A stretch of 64,000 bases of DNA from Microbacterium sp. 8M. GTDB lineage: Bacteria; Actinomycetota; Actinomycetes; Actinomycetales; Microbacteriaceae. The DNA lies in assembly GCF_902506375.1 (NCBI RefSeq), contig NZ_LR733284.1:3447771-3511770 (forward strand). Reading direction: 5' to 3'. Below are positions 35,261 to 43,730 of the stretch, in pieces. The notes beneath the pieces were generated by a model. The model was not told where the DNA came from. It searched no databases and worked only from the letters and a program-made list of their open reading frames with translations. Numbering within the stretch: the stretch's first letter is position 1; each line of letters starts with the position of its first letter. The translations under genes and the position numbers were made by a program.

Positions 35261-36424
35261 TCAGCGCTTGCCGGCGATCTGGCGCGAGACGATGTCGCGC
35301 ATGATCTCGTTCGTGCCGCCGTAGATGCGGTGCACGCGGGCGTCGAGGAAGGCGCGCGCGATCGGGTACTCGGTGATGTAGCCGTAGCCGCCATGCAGCT
35401 GGACGCCTGCGTCGAGCACCTCCCACTCGCGCTCGGTGGCCCAGAACTTGATCTTCGCGGCCTCCTCCGCGGACAGCTTCTTGTCCTTGTACGCCAGCAG
35501 CGCCCGGTCGACGTAGGCCCAGAGCGCATCGACGGTCGCGGACATGTCGGCGATCGTGAAGCGCGTGTTCTGGAAGTCGATGATCCGCTCGCCGAACGCC
35601 TCGCGGTCCTTCGTGTAGGCGACGGTCCAGTCGTAACCGGCCTGTGCGGCCGCCGCAGCGGCGACGGCGATCGAGAGGCGCTCGAGCGGCAGGTTCATCA
35701 TCAGCTGCACGAAGCCCATGCCCTCGGTGCCGCCGATGAGGTTCTCCTCCGGGACGAACACGTCGGTGAAGCTGAGCTCCGCGGTGTCGTGGCCCTGGAA
35801 CCCCATCTTGTGCAGCTTCTTGCCGTGCTCGAAGCCCTCCATGCCGTTCTCGATCAGCACCAGGCTGAACGCGTCGGGACGGTTGCCCTCCCCGGTCTTC
35901 ACGAAGGTCACGACGAGGTCGGCGGTCTTGCCCGAGGAGATGAAGGTCTTCGCACCGTTGACGAGGTAGCCGCCGTCGACCTTCTTCGCGGTGGTCTTGA
36001 TGCCGCGGAGGTCGGATCCCGCCCCGGGCTCCGTCATCGCGAGCGCGCCGATGACCTCGCCGGTCGCCATCCGCGGCAGCCACTTCGCCTTCTGCTCCTG
36101 CGTGCCCATGTGCACGAGGTACGGGACCGCGAGGTCGTCCTGGATCCCGAACGCACCCGCGAGGGATCCGGCGCCGGCGGCGATGACCTCCTCCATCACG
36201 ACCGTGCGGAAGCGGTAGTCCTGGAGCATCCCGGCGCCGCCAAACTCCTCCGGCACCGAGAGGCCGATGAGTCCCGCCTCTCCCGCGGCGAGCATGGTCG
36301 CCCGGTCGATCTCACCCTCGGCGTTCCAGCGCTCGATGGCCTCGTTCGTGACGTAGCGGCCGATGAAGTCCTTGACGAGGCCGCGGAAGGCCTCGTGATC
36401 CTCGTCGTAGATGTCGCGTTCCAT
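35261..36424 (-). CDS. Acyl-CoA dehydrogenase
   Basis: A 387-residue FAD enzyme of standard length that makes trans-2-enoyl-CoA, the first step of beta-oxidation or branched-chain amino acid breakdown. Signatures are ALAMTEPGAGSDL near 125 and the C-terminal QLHGGYGYITEYPI. The usual Glu of IYEGT is Gly here (IYGGTNEIM), but Glu248 in LPLERLSI sits where isovaleryl- and long-chain-type enzymes keep their catalytic base, so the enzyme should be active and belong to that subgroup. The start follows GGAGGA. A GTGGGA-N5-TCCCAC palindrome lies 76 bases upstream. Confidence 0.92.
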   Translation of the reverse strand: MERDIYDEDHEAFRGLVKDFIGRYVTNEAIERWNAEGEIDRATMLAAGEAGLIGLSVPEEFGGAGMLQDYRFRTVVMEEVIAAGAGSLAGAFGIQDDLAVPYLVHMGTQEQKAKWLPRMATGEVIGALAMTEPGAGSDLRGIKTTAKKVDGGYLVNGAKTFISSGKTADLVVTFVKTGEGNRPDAFSLVLIENGMEGFEHGKKLHKMGFQGHDTAELSFTDVFVPEENLIGGTEGMGFVQLMMNLPLERLSIAVAAAAAAQAGYDWTVAYTKDREAFGERIIDFQNTRFTIADMSATVDALWAYVDRALLAYKDKKLSAEEAAKIKFWATEREWEVLDAGVQLHGGYGYITEYPIARAFLDARVHRIYGGTNEIMRDIVSRQIAGKR

Positions 36425-36499
36425 CGCGCTCCTCCAGATCGTGTGTGCGTCTTCGCACTCGTGATCCTATGCGGGATCCTGCGGATCGCAGCCTCGATT

Positions 36500-36516
36500 G
36501 TGGGAATGCATCCCAC
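36500..36516. promoter_or_regulatory. Palindrome upstream of the acyl-CoA dehydrogenase gene
   Basis: GTGGGA and TCCCAC flank five bases at 76 bases before the start codon. The site has the size of a TetR- or GntR-type operator. It lies between the 3' end of the peptidase gene and the dehydrogenase gene, so the latter would be its target. No second copy was found in the window. Confidence 0.35.
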
Positions 36517-36587
36517 GGCGGGTGAGACTCGGTGTCACGCTTTGTGCGATCGTGCCATACGCCGGCCGCGGGCGTCGCCGGCGGGGA

Positions 36588-37550
36588 TCAGCCGGGGTAC
36601 GCGGGGGCGGGCGGAAGCCCGAAGAACTGCTCGAGCGTGCTGTAGCCGCCGTCGTGATACGCGGTCGCGAGCGGCACGCCGATGTAGCGCAGATGCCAGG
36701 GCTCGGCATCGTAGCCCGTCACCTCGGTCTGCCCCGGGGTATAGCGGACGATGAAGCCGTACTGCCAGCCGTACTGCGCAACCCAGGCGCCGGCAGCGGT
36801 GCCGCCGAACGAGTCGATGTCGCCGCACCCGCCCGCACAGGAGACGACGTCGGCGGCGAGGCCGGTCTGATGCTCGCTGTGGCCGGGGCGGGCCGAGAGC
36901 GCGTCGCCCTGCGCCTGCCCGTACTCGGCGATCTGCCCCGAGTACGTCTGCACCTGCGTGTCGTAGGAGCGGTAGCCGCTGGCCAGGGCGATCGACCCTG
37001 CGCCCGCGGCGTCGGCTGCCGCGGACAGGCGGTCCAGGGCCTGCGCCACGTCGGCGCGCAGGGACCCGGCGCCGTCGACCGTGAGTGCGGGCTCGCCGAA
37101 CGACGAGGGCGCGAACGTCACCGGGTTCAGCGGGCGCGCCTTGTTCACGACGACCCAGTCGCGGCGCGGGTCGGCGAGATCGATGCACGGGGCGCTGCCC
37201 GCCGTGACGGCGGCCCGGAACGCGGCGCCTCCGCCGAACGCCTCGACCACCGCATCATCGCCGCCCGCCGCGAGGGCCTGCTGCACAGCCGGCTGCGCGC
37301 ACGGGTCTGCGGCGGCGACGGCGCGCAGCCGCACCGCGGGCAGGCTCGTGGCGGCGGCGGGCATCACGATCTTGGGGGCTGTCGCCGCAGCGGCCGCCGT
37401 GGCCGGCCGGGGTCCGTGCTGCGCCGAGCCGTCGGCGAGCGACCAGAGCGCGCCGATCAGCGCGACAGCCAATCCGATCGTGACGGACAACAGAAGCACC
37501 ACGCGCGGATGCATGCCGCGAGAGCGCGTCGGGTGCCTCGGGTATGCCAC
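36588..37550 (-). CDS. M15-family D-alanyl-D-alanine carboxypeptidase, membrane anchored
   Basis: A 320-residue protein with a signal anchor at about 17-38 (VVLLLSVTIGLAVALIGALW), an Ala-rich spacer, and a C-terminal zinc peptidase of the VanY type: SGYRSYDTQ near 195, RPGHSEHQTGLAADV with the first His and Asp near 225, and EPWHLRYIG near 285 with the last His. It trims D-Ala from peptidoglycan stem peptides outside the membrane. The frame begins at GTG; an ATG 12 codons in (37514) is an alternative start with little difference to the signal. It is divergent from the radical SAM gene. Confidence 0.88.
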   Translation of the reverse strand: MAYPRHPTRSRGMHPRVVLLLSVTIGLAVALIGALWSLADGSAQHGPRPATAAAAATAPKIVMPAAATSLPAVRLRAVAAADPCAQPAVQQALAAGGDDAVVEAFGGGAAFRAAVTAGSAPCIDLADPRRDWVVVNKARPLNPVTFAPSSFGEPALTVDGAGSLRADVAQALDRLSAAADAAGAGSIALASGYRSYDTQVQTYSGQIAEYGQAQGDALSARPGHSEHQTGLAADVVSCAGGCGDIDSFGGTAAGAWVAQYGWQYGFIVRYTPGQTEVTGYDAEPWHLRYIGVPLATAYHDGGYSTLEQFFGLPPAPAYPG

Positions 37551-37612
37551 CGCTCCATTCTCACCGCGCCACCTGAAGATCGCCCGTCTTCGAAGTTTTC
37601 ACCGACCGACCC

Positions 37613-37641
37613 TTGACTCACTCTCGTCGTTATGTTCGAAT
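37613..37641 (+). promoter_or_regulatory. Promoter of the radical SAM gene, leaderless type
   Basis: TTGACT (37613-37618) and TCGAAT (37636-37641) are separated by 17 bases, close to a sigma-70-type consensus. The ATG follows the -10 by six bases and no ribosome binding site exists, so the mRNA should start at or next to the ATG. Confidence 0.55.
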
Positions 37642-37647
37642 ATCTGC

Positions 37648-38688
37648 ATGCGATGGCAGGGGCAGAGGATCGACGACACGGACGATCAGGCGCTGCCGGG
37701 GATGGAGAACCGCACGGGCTTCCTGCGCACTGTGACGACCCCGGAGTTCGCCGGGATGACGTTCCACGAGGTGCTCGCGAAGTCCGCACTGAACCACGTG
37801 CCCGGCCCGTCGAAGATGCCGTTCTCCTGGACGATCAACCCCTATCGCGGCTGCAGCCATGCGTGCACTTATTGCTTTGCCCGCGGCACGCACACCTACC
37901 TCGACCTCGATGCCGGAAGGGACTTCGACTCGCAGATCGTCGTCAAGGTGAATGTGGTCGAGACGCTCGAGAAGGAGCTGCGTCACGGATCCTGGCGGCA
38001 CGAGACCGTCGCGCTCGGGACGAACACGGATCCCTACCAGCGCGCCGAGGGTCGGTACCGGCTGATGCCGGGGATCATCCGCGCGCTCGCCGACTCCGGT
38101 ACGCCGTTCTCCGTGCTGACCAAGGGCACGCTGATCCGTCGCGACATCCCTGTGCTCGTCGAGGCCGCCGCGCACGTGCCCGTCGATGTGCAGTTGTCGA
38201 TCGCGATGTTCGACGAGACCCTGCGGGAGGCGATCGAGCACGGCGCTCCGTCGACGCAGGCGAGACTCGACACGGTGCGGGCGCTCACCGACGCCGGGTT
38301 CCGCGTGGGCGTGTTCCTGATGCCGATCCTGCCGCACCTGACCGACTCCGTGAACGCGATCGACGCCGCCCTGCGCCGCATCAAAGAGGCGGGCGCCGAC
38401 CACGTCGTCTACGGAGCGCTGCACCTGCGCGCGGGGGTGAAGCCGTGGTTCTTCCAGTGGCTCTCGCAGCACAGGCCCGATCTGCTGTCGTCGTATCGGG
38501 CGCTGTACCCCAGCGCGGCCGCCGAGGCGCCCAAGGACTACCGCCAGTGGCTCGGGCGCCGGGTCAAGCCGCTGATCCGGATGCACGGTCTGGAGGCGCT
38601 GCACTCCGACGACCGACCGGCCCGCGCACGCAGAACGGCTCCGGAGCGCGCCGTGCGCACCCCGGAGCCGTCAGCGACCCTGTTCTGA
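37648..38688 (+). CDS. Rv2578c-family radical SAM protein
   Basis: A 346-residue radical SAM protein. The cluster motif is CSHACTYC near residue 72, inside NPYRGCSHACTYCFARG. The N-terminus MRWQGQ, PEFAGMTFHEVLAKS and the later LMPILPHLTDS are typical of the actinobacterial Rv2578c family, related to spore photoproduct lyase-like proteins but of unknown reaction. The last 20 residues are poorly conserved and their codons form a 10-bp hairpin (38635-38671) that may serve as the terminator. The gene is alone, between an M15 peptidase and a convergent transglycosylase-like gene. Confidence 0.88.
   Translation: MRWQGQRIDDTDDQALPGMENRTGFLRTVTTPEFAGMTFHEVLAKSALNHVPGPSKMPFSWTINPYRGCSHACTYCFARGTHTYLDLDAGRDFDSQIVVKVNVVETLEKELRHGSWRHETVALGTNTDPYQRAEGRYRLMPGIIRALADSGTPFSVLTKGTLIRRDIPVLVEAAAHVPVDVQLSIAMFDETLREAIEHGAPSTQARLDTVRALTDAGFRVGVFLMPILPHLTDSVNAIDAALRRIKEAGADHVVYGALHLRAGVKPWFFQWLSQHRPDLLSSYRALYPSAAAEAPKDYRQWLGRRVKPLIRMHGLEALHSDDRPARARRTAPERAVRTPEPSATLF
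38635..38671. terminator. Hairpin overlapping the radical SAM 3' end
   Basis: ACGGCTCCGG (38635-38644) and CCGGAGCCGT (38662-38671) are exact complements with a 17-base loop. It lies inside the last codons of the radical SAM gene and 33 bases past the stop of the convergent gene at 38704, so it can end both transcripts. Confidence 0.55.
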
Positions 38689-38703
38689 GAGCGGACCCGC
38701 CGA

Positions 38704-39543
38704 TCAGTACCAGTTGGTCGCCTGCGAGTGACCCCACGCGGAGCAGGGGGTGCCGTAGACGCTGGAGATGTAGCCGAGCCCCCAGCGGACCTGGGTGACG
38801 GCGTTGGTCTCCCAGTCGTCGCCGGCGCTGGCCATCTTGCCGCCGGGCAGAGCCTGCGGGATACCGGTCGCGCCGGACGGGTTGTAGGCCTGGTAGTCCC
38901 AGCCGGACTCCTTGTTCCACAGCGAGTTCAGGCACTGGAACTGGTCGTCGCCCCAGCCGTACTCGCTCGCCATGATCTGCTGGGCCGCGGCACGGGCGCC
39001 GTCCGGGGTGTTCGCGGCGGCCTGCGCCTCGGCGGCAGCCTGCGCGGCAGCGGCGGCCTGGGCCGCGGCGGCGTCGGCGGCCTGCTTCGCGGCGACGGCG
39101 TTGTTGAGGTTGGCGCGCACCTCGGCGACCTGCGACTCGATCTTCTCGGAGTAGTCGGTGACCGCAACGGCGAGGGCGGTGTGGGCGGCGCCCTTGTCCT
39201 TGTCGGATGCGGCGTCGGACAGCACCTCGTGCGCCGAGCGCAGACCGGTCACGTCGACGAGCTTGCGCGCCTGACCCAGGTCGAGGCCGGAGGCCTTGAC
39301 ATCGGCGTTGACCGCCGCCGCGTCCGTCAGCGCGGTGTCGGCGGTGTCGAGCGCGGCGCGCACCTGAACCTGCTGGTTGTATGCGGTGACGTCGTCGACC
39401 TGTCCGGCGGACGGAGCAGCCGCGGCGACCGCGGGGGCGACGAGCACGGCACCGCCGACGGCGAGCGCGCCGAGCACGGCGGTGGCGCCGACGATGGTTG
39501 CGGCCTTGCGGCGGGCAGAGCGGAAGAACGGGTTTCTCGACAT
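38704..39543 (-). CDS. Secreted transglycosylase-like cell wall protein
   Basis: A 279-residue exported protein. A signal peptide with RRKAATIVGATAVLGALAVGG ends near the APAVAAAAPSA cleavage region (about 43). A helical Ala/Asp-rich coiled stalk (50-185) follows, and the last 85 residues form a lysozyme-like domain (YGWGDDQFQCLNSLWNKESG, NPSGATGIPQALPGGKM, YGTPCSAWGHSQATNWY) as in actinobacterial transglycosylase or resuscitation-type enzymes. The Glu of NKES is the likely catalytic acid. It would cleave peptidoglycan glycan strands outside the cell. About 240 bases separate it from the divergent GNAT gene; I see no riboswitch of the ydaO type there. Confidence 0.85.
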   Translation of the reverse strand: MSRNPFFRSARRKAATIVGATAVLGALAVGGAVLVAPAVAAAAPSAGQVDDVTAYNQQVQVRAALDTADTALTDAAAVNADVKASGLDLGQARKLVDVTGLRSAHEVLSDAASDKDKGAAHTALAVAVTDYSEKIESQVAEVRANLNNAVAAKQAADAAAAQAAAAAQAAAEAQAAANTPDGARAAAQQIMASEYGWGDDQFQCLNSLWNKESGWDYQAYNPSGATGIPQALPGGKMASAGDDWETNAVTQVRWGLGYISSVYGTPCSAWGHSQATNWY

Positions 39544-39784
39544 GACGAAGTAACGATCCTTGAAGTCCTCGGCGCCACTCGGGTAGTGACGTCAACACCC
39601 TTGACCGGGCGTACAAGGTAACGATCCTGCATCACTGAGTCTGGGAGCTCCCCGAGCATCGACGGATGCGACTAGATTTTTGGACCCGATTCTCAGGTTG
39701 GGCGTTCTGGGGTTCCAGGATCCGAGAACTGTCATGCTCCGAGTCCGGCGCTGCCATGTCGGTGCCCGCGGCTACCGTGGCCGC

Positions 39785-40264
39785 ATGGTGACACTCCGAC
39801 CGTGGCAGGACGAGGACCGTCCGCTGCTCGACGCCTTCAACACGCCCGAGATGACGGCGCACCTCGTCGCGTCGGAGAGCGTCGAAGAGCTCGATCGGCG
39901 ACACGTCCGCTATCTGAAAGAGGATCTGCCCGGGCGGATGCTCGTGATCATGGCCGGATCCGCGCCTGTCGGCACGATCGGCTACTGGGAGGTTCACGAG
40001 GCCACCGGCGAGGTCGCCTGGGAGACCGGGTGGAGCGTGCTCCCGCAGCACCAGGGCCACGGCTATGCCGGCCAGGCGCTGCAGGAGCTGATCACGGTCG
40101 TCCGCGCCGATGGACGGCACGGCGAGATCCATGCCTATCCCTCGATCAACAATGCGCCCTCGAACGCCCTCTGCCGCCGCGCCGGATTCACTCTGCGCGA
40201 GACCCGGTCGTTCCCGTTCCGGGGCGGGGAGCTCGTGGTCAACGACTGGGCCCTGACGCTCTGA
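39785..40264 (+). CDS. GNAT family N-acetyltransferase
   Basis: A 159-residue acetyltransferase of the RimJ/RimL-like type: VTLRPWQDEDRPLLDAFNT at the start, GTIGYWEVHE, the acetyl-CoA loop LPQHQGHGYAGQAL near 100, and NNAPSNALCRRAGF near 135. The substrate, a protein N-terminus or small amine, cannot be told. The start ATG lies six bases after TACCGT with no ribosome binding site, so the mRNA is probably leaderless. A 23-bp perfect palindrome lies 28 bases past the stop and may terminate both this gene and the convergent helicase gene. Confidence 0.85.
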   Translation: MVTLRPWQDEDRPLLDAFNTPEMTAHLVASESVEELDRRHVRYLKEDLPGRMLVIMAGSAPVGTIGYWEVHEATGEVAWETGWSVLPQHQGHGYAGQALQELITVVRADGRHGEIHAYPSINNAPSNALCRRAGFTLRETRSFPFRGGELVVNDWALTL

Positions 40265-40292
40265 CCCTCCGCCACGTTCGCACCACGCACTT

Positions 40293-40346
40293 CAGGTCGC
40301 AGTTTCGGCTCTTCCGCATACGGGGAAGAGCCGAAACTGCGACCTG
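40293..40346. repeat. Perfect 23-bp palindrome between convergent genes
   Basis: Arms 40293-40315 and 40324-40346 are exact complements around an 8-base loop. The arms contain AGTTTCGGCTCTTCC. It is unlike the other repeat family of the window. It sits between the convergent GNAT and helicase genes, so a terminator role is likely, and its length suggests a member of another dispersed family. Confidence 0.8.
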
Positions 40347-40374
40347 AGTGAGAACGGATCCGAAGGCGGAGCGG

Positions 40375-42420
40375 TCAGGAGGTGAGGTCGGCCGCGGACG
40401 GCATGCGCCCGGCGATCTCCTCGATGAGGTCGTCGCCGAGGCGCGCCTCCTCGAACGGGGCATCGATCTCGGCGCGGTCCAGCAGCTCCGCCATGCGGCG
40501 ACGGCGCTGGCGGGTGATGAGAGTCACCACGCGCCCGGCGTTGCCTGCACGACCGGTGCGGCCGGCACGGTGCAGGTACGTCTTGTACTCATCGGGCGCA
40601 TCGGCCTGCACGACGAGGTCGATGTCGTCGACGTGGATCCCGCGCGCGGCGACGTCGGTCGCGACGAGCACGTTCACCCGGCCCGAGGTGAGCTTCTGCA
40701 GGTTGCGGGTGCGCTTGGCCTGGTTCAGGTCGCCGTGCAGCGACACCGCGGGGATCCCGGCGTCCTCGAACTGCTCGGCGAGCATCTCGGCGTACGCCCG
40801 GGTGCGGGCGAAGACGAGCGTGCGGCCCTCGCGATCGACGAGGGAGGAGAGGACCTCAGCCTTGTCGCGGTGCTCGATCACCAGCACGCGGTGCTCGATC
40901 GTGCCCGAGTCCTGCGTTTCGCCGGCGACCTCGAAGACGGCCGGATCCACCAGGAACTCATCGACGAGCGCGGCGACCTCGCGGTCCAGCGTCGCCGAGA
41001 ACAGCAGCTTCTGGCTGCCCTCGCCGGTCGCGCGGAGGATCCGCTGCACCGGCTCGACGAAGCCGAGCTCGCACATGTGGTCGGCCTCGTCGAGCACGGC
41101 GATCCGCACGTCGGAGAGGTCGAGCTTGCCCTGGTTGATCAGGTCCTCGATGCGGCCGGGGGTGCCGATCACGATGTCGACGCCCTTCTTCAGCGCGCCC
41201 ACCTGGCGCGCCTGGGGCACGCCGCCGTAGATCTGCGTCGTGAAGAGGCCGACGCTGCGGGCGATCGGCTGGATCGTGCGGTCGATCTGCAGGGCGAGCT
41301 CACGGGTCGGCGCGAGCACGATCGCCCGCGGCGAGCGCCCGAACTCGCGCTTCTTGCCCTTCTGCGACTGCAGGATGCTCTCCACGAGCGGTGCGCCGAA
41401 GGCGATGGTCTTGCCGGATCCGGTGCGTCCGCGGGCGAGCACATCACGCCCCTCGAGCACGGCGGGGATCGAGGCGGCCTGGATCGGGAACGGGGTCTCC
41501 GCGCCCATGTTGCGCAGGATCTCGACGATGTTGGATCCGAGTCCGAGGTCGGCGAACGTCACATCCGCGACCTCGGCGGCCTCGACGGTCTGCGCCGCGA
41601 GGCGCTCGTGCACCACGTCCTCGGTCGCCTCGTGCTTCGGCGCGCGATCGGTGCCGCGGCTCCAGTCGTCGCGCAAGGGACGCGCGGCGCGGCGGTCATC
41701 GCGACGCGGACGCTCGGCCCGGTCATCGCGGCGGGAACGGTCGTCGCGGTCGAAGCGCGGACGCTCGGCCCGGTCGTCGCGACGCGGGCGGTCCTCACGG
41801 TCGAAACGCGGACGCTCGGTCCGGTCGTCGCGACGCGGGCCGTAGCTCCGGTCGTCGCGGCGCGGACGGTCGTCCCGACGGAAACGGTCCTCGCGCGGAC
41901 GGTCGTCGCGCTCGCGGTCGTCGCCGCGGAGCCGGTCGTCCCGACGGGCACGGTCGTCACGGTCGTACCGCGGGCGGTCATCCCGACGCGCGCGGTCATC
42001 ACGATCGAAGCGGGCACGCTCGTCACGGTCGAAGCGGGGACGCTCGTCGCGGCGGTGCGGAGCGTCGACTCGGCCGGATCCGGCACGGTTGCGGATCGCG
42101 CGCGCCTCGTCGCGGCCGGCCCGCTCCTGCGCCGACCAGCGCTGCTTCGGCGCACGCTCGCCCGCGGCGGGCTCAGCGCGGTAGCCGCGGTGGTTCGGGG
42201 AACGACTGCCAGGGCGCGCGTCCCCGCGCCGGTCGTCGCGCGCCGGACGGGCGTCGCGGTCGTATCCGCGGGCGTCGCGGCCGGCGGAAGCACGGCCGGA
42301 CTCGCCGTCACGGGCCGGGCGCCCCTGACGGTGCCGGTCGTGGAACGAGGTCTTCTTCGCGTAGCGGGGCTCGAAGTTCGCCGCGGGGCGGCCGCCCTTG
42401 GGCTTGTGGTTCTTGGGCAC
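40375..42420 (-). CDS. DEAD-box RNA helicase with Arg/Asp-rich N-terminal tail
   Basis: A 681-residue protein. About the first 285 residues are low complexity, rich in Arg and Asp, with RDDR and RFDRD motifs repeated many times. The helicase core follows: Q motif TPFPIQAASIPAV, motif I GRTGSGKT, PTRELALQ, DEAD box VLDEADHM, FSAT and HRAGRTGRAG. It unwinds structured RNA with ATP. The tail is likely disordered and RNA-binding, comparable in style to tails that drive condensation of RNA-processing bodies. The GTG start (VPKNHKPKGG) follows AAGGA at nine bases; an ATG 13 codons upstream is less likely. Confidence 0.9.
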   Translation of the reverse strand: MPKNHKPKGGRPAANFEPRYAKKTSFHDRHRQGRPARDGESGRASAGRDARGYDRDARPARDDRRGDARPGSRSPNHRGYRAEPAAGERAPKQRWSAQERAGRDEARAIRNRAGSGRVDAPHRRDERPRFDRDERARFDRDDRARRDDRPRYDRDDRARRDDRLRGDDRERDDRPREDRFRRDDRPRRDDRSYGPRRDDRTERPRFDREDRPRRDDRAERPRFDRDDRSRRDDRAERPRRDDRRAARPLRDDWSRGTDRAPKHEATEDVVHERLAAQTVEAAEVADVTFADLGLGSNIVEILRNMGAETPFPIQAASIPAVLEGRDVLARGRTGSGKTIAFGAPLVESILQSQKGKKREFGRSPRAIVLAPTRELALQIDRTIQPIARSVGLFTTQIYGGVPQARQVGALKKGVDIVIGTPGRIEDLINQGKLDLSDVRIAVLDEADHMCELGFVEPVQRILRATGEGSQKLLFSATLDREVAALVDEFLVDPAVFEVAGETQDSGTIEHRVLVIEHRDKAEVLSSLVDREGRTLVFARTRAYAEMLAEQFEDAGIPAVSLHGDLNQAKRTRNLQKLTSGRVNVLVATDVAARGIHVDDIDLVVQADAPDEYKTYLHRAGRTGRAGNAGRVVTLITRQRRRRMAELLDRAEIDAPFEEARLGDDLIEEIAGRMPSAADLTS

Positions 42421-42740
42421 GGGGTTCGTCCTTGTCTGGTTCTCGCACGAGAACAGCACCCCGCCGCCCTCGTGGGGCGCGGGGAAACCCGGGCAGTCGT
42501 CGGCCGGGGGCCATTCAGGTGATGGATGTCGCGCCCGACGACGTCCGCCGGGCTCACCATCGGCCCTGGGCCGCCTCCCGGAGGAAGCTCACACACATTC
42601 GCACACACCCGCGCACCACCGGGGATCCCGGAGGCCGCAGTCACCCGAAGCCGACTCACCCATCGTACCCGAGCCACCTGGGAAGCGTCCTGGCCGCAAT
42701 CCGGCGACACGGCGCCGTCCGACCGCTCTACGATGGCGGC
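42421..42740. other. Intergenic region between helicase and galM (320 bases)
   Basis: This is the divergent gap between the helicase and the epimerase. It holds the putative leaderless -10 of the epimerase gene (TACGAT, 42729-42734). I find no further gene, hairpin of note or operator. A long leader for the helicase mRNA, as common for cold-shock helicases, is possible but no element is recognisable. Confidence 0.4.
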
Positions 42741-43643
42741 ATGACCACTCCGACCGGCGTCCAGATCCACCTCGACGCGGGCGGCGTCCACGCCCAGATC
42801 TCGCAGGTCGGCGCTTCGCTGCGGCACCTCGTCGTCGGTGAGACGACGGTCGTCCCGCCCTACCCCGAGGACCGGCCTGCGCCGTCGTGCGCGGGCGTCG
42901 TGCTCGTCCCCTGGCCCAACCGCATCCGCGACGGCATCTGGATCGACGGCGACGAGACGCGGGCGCTGGCGGTCACCGAGCCGAAGTTCCGCAACGCCAT
43001 CCACGGCCTGCTCCGCTACGCGGCGTACGAGATCGCCGAGCAGAGCGACGCGACGGTGCTGCTGCGCGCCGCCGTGGTGCCGCAGATCGGCTACCCCTAC
43101 CTGCTCGAGACGAGCGTGCGCTACACGCTCACCGCCGACGGCATCACCGTCGAGCACACCCTCACGAACCGGTCCGGATCCGCCGCTCCCGTCGCGATCG
43201 GCACGCATCCGTTCTTCACGATCTCCGGGACGGATCCGAAGACGCTGCTCCTGCGGATCCCGGCCGCGACCTACTTCGAGACCGACGATCGCATGCTGCC
43301 GATCGGCGAGTCGCCCGTGTCCGAAGGCACCGACCTGCGCACCCCGCACCGCCTCGGCGATCTGCAGCTCGACACCGGGTTCGCCGCGCTCTGCCGAGAC
43401 GAGGACGGGAAGGTGCGCAGCACCCTCTCCGCGCCGGACGGCCGCACGGTCACGCTGTGGCAGGGCGAGGGGCTCGACTTCATCCAGGCGTTCACCACCA
43501 CCGGCTACCCGGGGCAGGAGCTCGTGGTCGCGCTCGAGCCGATGTCCGCGCCCGCCGAGGCGTTCAACTCCGGTCGCGGCCTGCGCCGACTCCCACCGGG
43601 CGAGACGTGGACGGTCGAGTGGGGCGTGACCTTCTCCGGCTGA
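42741..43643 (+). CDS. galM: Aldose 1-epimerase
   Basis: A 300-residue mutarotase-type protein interconverting alpha and beta sugar anomers. Features are CAGVVLVPWPNRIRDGIW near 52, AIHGLLRYAAYEI near 85 with the catalytic His, IGTHPFFTISG near 150 with the second His, and ALEPMSAPAEAFNSG near 272, where Glu is the base. The start ATG lies six bases after TACGAT, so the mRNA is probably leaderless. The iclR gene follows at 87 bases on the same strand but has its own operator, so an operon is unlikely. Confidence 0.9.
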   Translation: MTTPTGVQIHLDAGGVHAQISQVGASLRHLVVGETTVVPPYPEDRPAPSCAGVVLVPWPNRIRDGIWIDGDETRALAVTEPKFRNAIHGLLRYAAYEIAEQSDATVLLRAAVVPQIGYPYLLETSVRYTLTADGITVEHTLTNRSGSAAPVAIGTHPFFTISGTDPKTLLLRIPAATYFETDDRMLPIGESPVSEGTDLRTPHRLGDLQLDTGFAALCRDEDGKVRSTLSAPDGRTVTLWQGEGLDFIQAFTTTGYPGQELVVALEPMSAPAEAFNSGRGLRRLPPGETWTVEWGVTFSG

Positions 43644-43670
43644 GCGCCCGGCCGATGGGATACTCTGCTC

Positions 43671-43694
43671 GGGAATGATCTTTCCGGCATGCGG
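43671..43694 (+). promoter_or_regulatory. IclR-type site upstream of iclR
   Basis: GGGAA-N6-TTCCG-N5-CGG matches the pattern of the three other sites of the window with one changed base in the first arm. It lies 36 bases before the iclR start codon, just after a possible -10 (GATACT), where it would repress the gene's own transcription. Confidence 0.5.
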
Positions 43695-43730
43695 ATAACT
43701 CCCGCCGGATCGCGAGGCGAGAGGATCCGC

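Noticed and set aside
37631..37643. Possible LexA (SOS) box before the radical SAM gene
   Set aside because: Only one half (GTTCGA) of the TCGAAC-N4-GTTCGA site is present; a leaderless promoter explains the bases better.
39544..39784. Possible c-di-AMP (ydaO-type) riboswitch before the transglycosylase-like gene
   Set aside because: Such leaders are common for actinobacterial wall hydrolases, but the conserved core sequences of that class are not present in this gap.
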